A DNA stretch of 18,696 nt from Sulfurovum sp. (lineage in GTDB: Bacteria > Campylobacterota > Campylobacteria > Campylobacterales > Sulfurovaceae), in assembly GCA_027046415.1 (NCBI GenBank), contig JALTYW010000211.1:3575-22270 (forward strand), in the 5' to 3' direction. Shown piece after piece: positions 6,664 to 13,611 of the stretch (position 1 is its first letter; every line of letters starts with the position of its first letter). Made by a program: the position numbers and the translations under genes. The notes beneath the pieces were generated by a model that was not told where the DNA came from, made no database searches, and saw nothing but the letters and a program-made list of their open reading frames with translations.

Positions 6664-8562
6664 TTAACCTATCACCGCTGCTGATACAGCCGCGACAACC
6701 AATAGTAACACTGCACCTACTGCCATCCAGTTCAGATAGTTCGAAAGGTTACCAGTCTGCATTTTTCTTGAACCGTCACCGGTTTCGTAGAGGAATTTCG
6801 CAATACCGTCCACTGTTGCATCGACAATTCTCATATCGACACTGTTCCACATCTTCTCAGAGATCATCGCATACGGCTTGGAGATAAACTCTTCATAGAA
6901 ATCAGGTATATAGTACTGGTTTGCAAGCAGTTTGTAGTACCAGCTCGACTCAAGCGCCTCATCCCGTTTCAGACCTTTATAGTATTTTTTGAATGCCAGC
7001 GCAATACCACCTACTGCAAATACCAGTACAACGATACCCAGCAGCCATGCAATGTGATGGGTATGCTCGCTCATATGGTATTCCGGAAGCAGTGCTGTCA
7101 CAAAATGTTCAAATGGTTCTTTGAAGAATCCTGCAATGACTGCAAGAATCGCGAGTGGAGACATCGCAATAAGTACATACTTGTACATCTCATGCGGATG
7201 AATGCCATACTGCTTATAGCGCTCATCTCCTTCAAATGTCAGGAATACCTGTCTGAAGCTGTAGAATGCGGTCATACCGGCAGTAACGACAAGAATCAGC
7301 CACAGCACCAATGTTCCCTCGTTCCATGCGGTTTCAATGATCGCATCTTTTGAGAAGTATCCGGCGAAGAACGGGATACCTGCCAGTGCCAGAGAAGCCA
7401 GCCCCATATAGATGTATGTCCATTTCATTGTTTTCTTCAAGCCACCCATCTTGAAGATGTCAAGCTCATCATGCATCGCGTGCATGACGTTACCTGCACC
7501 AAGGAAGAGCAGTGCTTTAAAGAATGCGTGTGCGGCAAGGTGGAAGAGTGCGATCCAGTATGCACCCAGACCCGCTGCAGCGAACATATATCCAAGCTGT
7601 GAGAGTGTCGAGAAAGCGATGATACGCTTCAAGTCTCTGTTCACAAGCGCCATGGAAGCGGCGAAGAATGCCACAAATGTACCCAGTGCTGCAATAAAGT
7701 AGCTCACGTCAGGTGTCATAGAGAAGAGCGGATTGGCACGGATGACAAGGAATACCCCTGCCGTTACCATGGTAGCAGCGTGGATCAGTGCCGATACCGG
7801 TGTAGGTCCTTCCATCGCATCGGTCAGCCATGTATGAAGCGGGAACTGTGCCGATTTACCCATTGCCCCTATGAAGAGGAAGATTGCCGCTGCATTAAGG
7901 ATACTGCCGCTCAGGTGCGGCAGCGCTGCAAAGACTTCATCGTACTGCAGTGATCCGACATTCCAGTAGAGGATAAAGAGTCCGACAAGCATACCAAGGT
8001 CAGCAATACGGTTCATGATGAACGCTTCATTGGCAGCCCATGAAGGTGAAATGGATGGATTTTCCTCTCTTGAAACATCCTCTTTGTGGTACCAGAAACC
8101 GATCAGCAGCCATGAACAGACACCAACCCCTTCCCAACCAATAAAGAGTCCAGCAAAGTTGTCTGACATGACAAGTACCATCATCGAGAAAACGAATGCC
8201 GAGAGGTAAGAGAAGAACCGGTTGAAACTCTTATCATGATCCATATATCCGTTGGAGTAAATGTGTACAACGGTTGAAACCAGTGTCACAACAGACATCA
8301 TCGTTACAGAGACCTGATCGACCACAAAACCAAACGGAATGTGCAGATCACCCGCACTGATCCAGTCCATCATCGTTACGTGGATTGTATTACCTGTTGT
8401 ATAGACATAGGATGCCAGCATCAGCGATGCGACCAGAGAAATACCAAGCAGTACCGATGCAACAACACCTACAAACTGCTTTTTCGGGCTCATCCCAAAC
8501 AGTGCTGCAAAAAGTGAACTCACAAGCGGAGCAAATAGTGCTATGTATACCAAATTTTCCAT
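6664..8562 (-). CDS. nuoL: NADH-quinone oxidoreductase subunit L (complex I membrane arm)
   Basis: This is the distal and largest proton-channel subunit, 632 residues. GWEGVGVCSWLLIGFWY places the essential glutamate at E144. GKSAQFPLHTWLTDAMEGPTPV holds K236, and the adjoining LIHAATMVTAGV segment has H261, all standard for NuoL. The C-terminal part after about residue 520 is amphipathic and agrees with the long lateral helix (HL) that runs along the membrane arm, ending in one last membrane helix. Two bases separate it from nuoK upstream. It shares the MrpA-type fold with NuoM and NuoN but is not an Mrp antiporter, given its place in the complete nuo operon. Confidence 0.97.
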   Translation of the reverse strand: MENLVYIALFAPLVSSLFAALFGMSPKKQFVGVVASVLLGISLVASLMLASYVYTTGNTIHVTMMDWISAGDLHIPFGFVVDQVSVTMMSVVTLVSTVVHIYSNGYMDHDKSFNRFFSYLSAFVFSMMVLVMSDNFAGLFIGWEGVGVCSWLLIGFWYHKEDVSREENPSISPSWAANEAFIMNRIADLGMLVGLFILYWNVGSLQYDEVFAALPHLSGSILNAAAIFLFIGAMGKSAQFPLHTWLTDAMEGPTPVSALIHAATMVTAGVFLVIRANPLFSMTPDVSYFIAALGTFVAFFAASMALVNRDLKRIIAFSTLSQLGYMFAAAGLGAYWIALFHLAAHAFFKALLFLGAGNVMHAMHDELDIFKMGGLKKTMKWTYIYMGLASLALAGIPFFAGYFSKDAIIETAWNEGTLVLWLILVVTAGMTAFYSFRQVFLTFEGDERYKQYGIHPHEMYKYVLIAMSPLAILAVIAGFFKEPFEHFVTALLPEYHMSEHTHHIAWLLGIVVLVFAVGGIALAFKKYYKGLKRDEALESSWYYKLLANQYYIPDFYEEFISKPYAMISEKMWNSVDMRIVDATVDGIAKFLYETGDGSRKMQTGNLSNYLNWMAVGAVLLLVVAAVSAAVIG

Positions 8563-8564
8563 CT

Positions 8565-8867
8565 TTACCCCCTCATGCTTGCAAGATCATCAAGATCAAG
8601 ACTACCGTGTTTTTTGAACAACACAATCAGAATACCCAGTCCGACTGCCACTTCACTCGCTGCGATTGCAATGATGAAGAATGCAAACATCTGACCGGTC
8701 AAATCATGGTAAAAGTGTGAAATAGCCGCAAAAGCAATATTGACCGCATTGAGCATCACCTCCGTCGCGAAGAAGAGCATCAGCAGATTACGTCTTCTCA
8801 GAACCCCCATCAGTCCAATTGAGAAGAGGATCGCCGATACGATCAGGTAGTGTGAAAGACCTATCAT
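8565..8867 (-). CDS. nuoK: NADH-quinone oxidoreductase subunit K (complex I membrane arm)
   Basis: This small three-helix membrane subunit (100 residues, the usual size) carries the two buried glutamates at the canonical positions, E36 in FFATEVMLNAVN and E72 in AASEVAVGLGILIVLFK. These form the proton path next to NuoJ and NuoN. The MrpC/NuoK family motif GLMGVLRRRNLLMLF precedes E36. The start overlaps the nuoJ stop as ATGA. Confidence 0.97.
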   Translation of the reverse strand: MIGLSHYLIVSAILFSIGLMGVLRRRNLLMLFFATEVMLNAVNIAFAAISHFYHDLTGQMFAFFIIAIAASEVAVGLGILIVLFKKHGSLDLDDLASMRG

Positions 8868-9436
8868 TTTGCATCCTTTTGTATCAGTATTTCATCTTCA
8901 GCGTCAACACTGGTATCTTTAGTGAGACTCTGATCCATTTTTTTACCCGCAAGTATAATCCCTGCAATCATCGCAACCAGCAGCATCACCGCCGCAACTT
9001 CGAAAGGCACCAGATATTTGGTAAAGAGCACGATACCGACATCCTGTGCATTCCCTGCACCGTCATGGATTGGGTAGAGAGCCTGAATCGCTTCCGAATG
9101 GATTGGTGCGGCAAACATTAAAACAAGTACCAGCGCACTGAGTCCACCCAGCAGGAAGATTAGTGAAGCCGGTGTATTTTTCTCTTTAATATCACGTGTC
9201 GCATCAAAGAACATCATGGCAAACGAGTAGAGTGCCATAACCGCACCGACATATACGATCAGTTGCACGACTCCGAGGAAGTCAGCGCCGAGAATAAAGA
9301 AAAATCCTGAGATAAGTACCATGCCTGATGCCAGTGAGGTCATCGCATAAAGTACATTCTTGCTCATCACTGTGATGAGAAAAAGGACGATCGTCAGCGC
9401 CGAAAAAAGGTAAAAGGCTATCATTTCATACATCAT
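8864..9436 (-). CDS. nuoJ: NADH-quinone oxidoreductase subunit J (complex I membrane arm)
   Basis: The 190-residue product has five predicted membrane helices. The conserved third helix reads VQLIVYVGAVMALYSFAMMFF, the segment that changes between alpha and pi-bulge forms during turnover. The last about 20 residues are polar and acidic and should be cytoplasmic. The ribosome site AAGGAG lies just before ATGATG; either Met could start, and the first is used here. It sits eight bases after the nuoI stop and overlaps nuoK. Confidence 0.95.
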   Translation of the reverse strand: MMYEMIAFYLFSALTIVLFLITVMSKNVLYAMTSLASGMVLISGFFFILGADFLGVVQLIVYVGAVMALYSFAMMFFDATRDIKEKNTPASLIFLLGGLSALVLVLMFAAPIHSEAIQALYPIHDGAGNAQDVGIVLFTKYLVPFEVAAVMLLVAMIAGIILAGKKMDQSLTKDTSVDAEDEILIQKDAK

Positions 9437-9443
9437 TGTCTCC

Positions 9444-10067
9444 TTAGTACGCTAACGGCGTTTTCTTGATATTCTCATCCGCATTCGGTGTTACGGCACC
9501 AAAGCCGTCATACTCCTGCTGCAGGTTGAGTTTGTCGATTGGCGTAAGCATATCTTCAAAGAGCGAGAAGCTGGCTCTCTGCTCAGAAGCCGTCTCATAT
9601 CTCGGCCCGTGTACGATCGCCAGTTCAGGACATACTTCGGCACAGTAACCGCAGAAGATACATCGACCAAAGTTGATGGTATATTCACTGACCTCTTTAC
9701 GCTGGTTTTCATCATAGCGCGTATCCATGGTAATACAGTTGGAGATACAGATCTTTTCACACAGCCCACAGCCGATACATCTGTAGTGTCCGCTTTCAAG
9801 CAGTCTCAACATCTCATGAATCGCTCTGTAGCGTGGAGAGATAGGCAGCTTTTCGAACGGATACTTTACTGTATGCATCTGCCCTTTAAAGAGTGCATTG
9901 ATCATCTCTCTCATCGTTACCCACAGACCGACAAAAAGCTCTGCTTTAAATGTTCTTCTGACAACCTGGCGAAATTTTCCCATACCAGTTTCAGGGGTAT
10001 GTTCCAGATCCAGCATCACATAGTTCTGCTGTCCGACATTTCTGTTTTTAAATTGTTCTAAACCCAT
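9444..10067 (-). CDS. nuoI: NADH-quinone oxidoreductase subunit I (2 x [4Fe-4S])
   Basis: NuoI carries electrons from NuoG toward NuoB through clusters N6a and N6b on the cytoplasmic arm. The first ferredoxin motif has C97, C100, C103, C107 (CIGCGLCEKIC) and C111; the second has C136, C139, C142, C146 followed by Pro (CIFCGYCAEVCP). At 207 residues it is longer than E. coli NuoI (180), through an extra N-terminal stretch and a polar C-terminal tail. AAGGAG lies five bases before the ATG. The protein shows no change at its cluster ligands, so the connecting electron path after NuoG appears intact. Confidence 0.96.
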   Translation of the reverse strand: MGLEQFKNRNVGQQNYVMLDLEHTPETGMGKFRQVVRRTFKAELFVGLWVTMREMINALFKGQMHTVKYPFEKLPISPRYRAIHEMLRLLESGHYRCIGCGLCEKICISNCITMDTRYDENQRKEVSEYTINFGRCIFCGYCAEVCPELAIVHGPRYETASEQRASFSLFEDMLTPIDKLNLQQEYDGFGAVTPNADENIKKTPLAY

Positions 10068-10076
10068 ATCTACTCC

Positions 10077-11129
10077 TTATACCATCATCACGATACCGGT
10101 GATGACTACGTTGATCACCGCAATCGGCATCAACACCTTCCAACACAGCCACATCAGCTGATCCGGTCTTACATGAGGCCATGCAGCCCTGACCCACAGC
10201 ATGAGGAAGAAGAAGAATCCGACTTTCAGAATGATTGTCAGCCATCCGATACCCTCTTCACTGTATCCGCCCAAAAAGACGATTGCCGCAATGATTGAAA
10301 TCGTAATCATATTCGCATATTCACCGATGAAGAACATACCCCAGCGCATACCCGAATACTCTGTTGCATACCCGGAAACGACTTCCGCTTCATGCTCGAG
10401 CAGGTCAAACGGTGTTCTGTTTGTTTCTGCAAACCCGGCGATCAGGAACAGCACAAATGCAACCGGCTGCTGCCAGATGAGCCAATGGCTGATTCCCCCA
10501 GCCTGTGCTTCATTGAAATCTACAAATGAAAGCGATCCCACAAGCATAATAGGTGCAAGAATAGAAAGACCGGTTACCACTTCGTAGGAGAGGAACTGGA
10601 CTGCCGTACGTGCCGCACCGATGATACCCCATTTGTTCGCCTGTGCCATACCGGCAAGCAACGGTCCATAGAGACCGGCTGCCATCATACCAAGTACAAA
10701 CAGAATCCCGATATTCAGATCGGCTGCGATAGAAGGCACAAAAGTACCGCCAAGTACAGGAATCCATTCAGGGATTGTAAAGTCAGGGAATACAGGCACT
10801 GCCGCCAGAGCGATAAAAGCAGTAGCCGCTGTAATGACCGGTGCAACCATAAAGATCAATCTGTTTGCATTCTGCGGAACGATATCCTCTTTGGTAAAGA
10901 GTTTGATACCGTCTGCAATAATTTGAAGCAATCCGTACGGACCAACATGCATAGGTCCCAGACGTCGCTGCATGAAAGCAAGTACCTTTCTCTCCAGATA
11001 GGTACCAAACCCGGCAACAGCAGAGATGATTGCCAAAATAATGATGGCTTTGATCCACACACCTGCTGCCGTCACCTCTGGCAAATGCTGTACGAATGTT
11101 TCCACGTTTGTATAAGTTACCACTTCCAT
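10077..11129 (-). CDS. nuoH: NADH-quinone oxidoreductase subunit H (quinone-site membrane subunit)
   Basis: NuoH joins the peripheral arm to the membrane arm and forms part of the quinone chamber. The 350-residue protein has about eight to nine helices and the conserved first-loop sequence LERKVLAFMQRRLGP (45-59). It also has PYGLLQIIADGIKLFTKED and the acidic funnel segment EHEAEVVSGYATEYSGM. The C-terminal RAAWPHVRPDQLMWLCWK is standard. One base separates its ATG from the stop of nuoG copy 1 (TAAGATG). The quinone is presumably menaquinone, given the MqnP-like gene in this window. Confidence 0.97.
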   Translation of the reverse strand: MEVVTYTNVETFVQHLPEVTAAGVWIKAIIILAIISAVAGFGTYLERKVLAFMQRRLGPMHVGPYGLLQIIADGIKLFTKEDIVPQNANRLIFMVAPVITAATAFIALAAVPVFPDFTIPEWIPVLGGTFVPSIAADLNIGILFVLGMMAAGLYGPLLAGMAQANKWGIIGAARTAVQFLSYEVVTGLSILAPIMLVGSLSFVDFNEAQAGGISHWLIWQQPVAFVLFLIAGFAETNRTPFDLLEHEAEVVSGYATEYSGMRWGMFFIGEYANMITISIIAAIVFLGGYSEEGIGWLTIILKVGFFFFLMLWVRAAWPHVRPDQLMWLCWKVLMPIAVINVVITGIVMMV

Positions 11130-11130
11130 C

Positions 11131-13611
11131 TTACACCTTTCTCATAGTTACTTTTCTGTATCTGGCGTTGCCGAAGAGCCCATACACATCTTCTGCACTC
11201 TTGAAGTCTGCCAATGCCGTGATGTCACCTTCCATACGGTCATCTTCGATTACATCGACCACAATACTTCTGTTGCCAAAGTCAATCTCGACACGTGCGC
11301 CAAGATGCTCCGCTTTTGCAGGACTGGCGTAGAGCCCGAATGATTCAAAAATCTCATGTGCTTTATCGCTAAAGTCATTGAACTGTCTTTGCGGGTTACA
11401 GCGATAGACTATCTCTCCTTCAAGCACACACTGCTCATCGATCGGTTCTACAGCGACAGTGTCGGCATCACACGCAATACTGTTAAGTGCATAGCCTCTG
11501 TTTTCGGTACCGTCATTGAGATAGCCGTTTGGCAGGTCATCAAATGCGACGCTTTCAAACCCTTTCTCCACAGGAAGTGACTTTGTCCAGTCAACGGTCA
11601 ACTCCGGCGCACCCACAAGGGCTTTCATCAGATCATTGAGTTCATACCCTTTATACTCCAGTGCCGCATTGGTCGGTGTGACACGTTTATGCATATTGGT
11701 CAGGGTACCTTCCTGCTGGTTCATCGCAGGCATGTCAAGGTCTCCGTCTCCAAGTGCTGAGAGTTTAAAGTCTCCGTTTTCGTTGTAGCCTACTGTATAT
11801 CCTGTCGCTTCATCATCAAGATCACAGATCAGCGCAACCCCCAGAGAGTTCGTCTTTGGCGGGATCATCGCCACACGAATCGGTGTTGTCTGTTCGATGA
11901 GTGCGATCAGCTTTGCGATATTTTCCGCTCTTTCGTGGAAGTAGAGGTCTTCACCGACGATCATCGAGAAGGACTCTTTCTTCTTCATCATCTTCTCAAA
12001 TGCAACATCAAATGCATCACTCTCTTTTCCAAGCAGTTCTACCAGACCGTTCTTCTCAACTGTCACCTCTTTTTCAACCATTTCTGGTACTTTCTTGGTG
12101 ACCTCTTTCTCTTCACCAGTCTCTTCGTCTATGACTGTTTCAGTGACATCCTTCATCACCTTCTCTTTGGCAGTCTTGGTTGTTGTAGTCTTGAAGCTCT
12201 CAAGATAGGACTTTACATCCTCTGGAAGCTTCTCTTTATCTGCAAAAAGATCGAGCACAAGATAGAGTGCTGCTTCCTCAAGCCCTACTTTATGCGTAAA
12301 GACTTCAATGTTCTTACCGAACGTCGGCACAAGATTGTCTCCTACCGGATGGAAGTAGAGTCCTGCCCCCTTGTTCATCTTTTGAACATTGTTGAATGCA
12401 TAGCGTGCATTGGGGTTGTCGTTACGCAGCGCAGCACCGATGCTTATGACAAAGTCTGTTGCCATCACCTCTTTGAAGTCGTAGCTGTAGAGTGACTGCC
12501 CTGCTGCTTTGCTGTATGAAGCGAGGAACTTCTGGAAAGCTCTTGCATCCAGGTTGACCAGTTTGACGCCAAGCTTCTCTTTGAGTGTCTGAAGCATCAG
12601 CGCCTCTTCATTGGTAATGACAGAGTTAAAGCGGATCGTTTCCGCTTTTTTCAATGCTTCTACTGCTGCATTGAATGCTGCTTCGTCTTTCCCTTCTACT
12701 CTGTTTTCAAAATCATATCCGTAGCGTCCGGCACCGCACAGAGAAACATAGTTCCACTCATTGGTAACACGGTAGATCTTCTCACTTCTGTCAGATACAG
12801 AGGTATGCTTCTTCTCATAGTAGATTTGGCATCCTGAACTACAGTGTGCACAAGTTGCCGGTACACGCTCAAGCTCCCATGCATTGGAGGTGTAGACAAA
12901 GTCACGTCCTGTCAGCGCACCCACAGGACATACAGCGGTACACTCACCACAGTCGGAACAGTCAGTAAAGTCGGTACCGTTACTTGGCGCAATGATCGAC
13001 TTCTGCAGCTTGTTCCACATCGCATAGGCATCTTTTGGCATCGTCTCTTTATAGGCTTTGTCAAGCGGTTCGCCGCCACGCTTCGTTGTTGAGATCGCAG
13101 CATCGCCTATCATATCTTTACAAACAGTGGTACAGCGTTCACAGACAATACAGAGCCCTGCATCGTAGTGGAGTACGGAACTCCAGTCCTTCACTTCACG
13201 TTTGGTATCAGGAATCGCATATGTCTGCGAATCTACAGCCAGTTCCAGTGTATAGTTTTGCAGTTCACACTCACCACTTTTGTCACACACACCACACTGA
13301 AGCGGGTGGTTGACATCATAGACTTCCATGATCGCACGGCGTTCAGCAAGGATATTTGGAGTATCGACTGTGATCTCCATCCCCTCTTTGACCTTGGCAT
13401 TACAGGCATAAACCTGTTTGCCGTCCGCTTCCACAAGACAGAGACGGCAGGCCAGTGTCGGGCTGCATCGTGTCAGATAACAGATCGCCGGGATGAAAAC
13501 ATCATTCGCACGTGCTGCATTGAGGATATATTCACCCTCTTTTGCATGATATGTCTTACCGTCAATGGTGATGGTAACCATATTCTCTACTGTTTTTACT
13601 TCACTCATCAT
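11131..13611 (-). CDS. nuoG: NADH-quinone oxidoreductase subunit G, copy 1 (with an extra ferredoxin-type cluster)
   Basis: This 826-residue Fe-S subunit of the peripheral arm has cluster ligands readable in order. N1b [2Fe-2S] is C44, C55, C58, C70. N5 is H102, C106, C109, C115. Next comes a double ferredoxin-type region with C154, C157, C160, C164 and C218, C221, C224, C228 (ending CPVGAL), then N7 at C254, C257, C261, C292. An ordinary NuoG needs only four cysteines between N5 and N7 (N4); eight here point to two [4Fe-4S] clusters, as in NADP-reducing hydrogenase and formate dehydrogenase subunits. The rest is a degenerate molybdopterin-oxidoreductase fold with no sign of cofactor use. A charged insertion occupies about 474-520. 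Its start overlaps copy 2 by 11 bases, with AGGA upstream; the second Met (13608) is equally possible. It is probably the orthologue of the single NuoG in Campylobacter and Helicobacter. Confidence 0.93.
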   Translation of the reverse strand: MMSEVKTVENMVTITIDGKTYHAKEGEYILNAARANDVFIPAICYLTRCSPTLACRLCLVEADGKQVYACNAKVKEGMEITVDTPNILAERRAIMEVYDVNHPLQCGVCDKSGECELQNYTLELAVDSQTYAIPDTKREVKDWSSVLHYDAGLCIVCERCTTVCKDMIGDAAISTTKRGGEPLDKAYKETMPKDAYAMWNKLQKSIIAPSNGTDFTDCSDCGECTAVCPVGALTGRDFVYTSNAWELERVPATCAHCSSGCQIYYEKKHTSVSDRSEKIYRVTNEWNYVSLCGAGRYGYDFENRVEGKDEAAFNAAVEALKKAETIRFNSVITNEEALMLQTLKEKLGVKLVNLDARAFQKFLASYSKAAGQSLYSYDFKEVMATDFVISIGAALRNDNPNARYAFNNVQKMNKGAGLYFHPVGDNLVPTFGKNIEVFTHKVGLEEAALYLVLDLFADKEKLPEDVKSYLESFKTTTTKTAKEKVMKDVTETVIDEETGEEKEVTKKVPEMVEKEVTVEKNGLVELLGKESDAFDVAFEKMMKKKESFSMIVGEDLYFHERAENIAKLIALIEQTTPIRVAMIPPKTNSLGVALICDLDDEATGYTVGYNENGDFKLSALGDGDLDMPAMNQQEGTLTNMHKRVTPTNAALEYKGYELNDLMKALVGAPELTVDWTKSLPVEKGFESVAFDDLPNGYLNDGTENRGYALNSIACDADTVAVEPIDEQCVLEGEIVYRCNPQRQFNDFSDKAHEIFESFGLYASPAKAEHLGARVEIDFGNRSIVVDVIEDDRMEGDITALADFKSAEDVYGLFGNARYRKVTMRKV

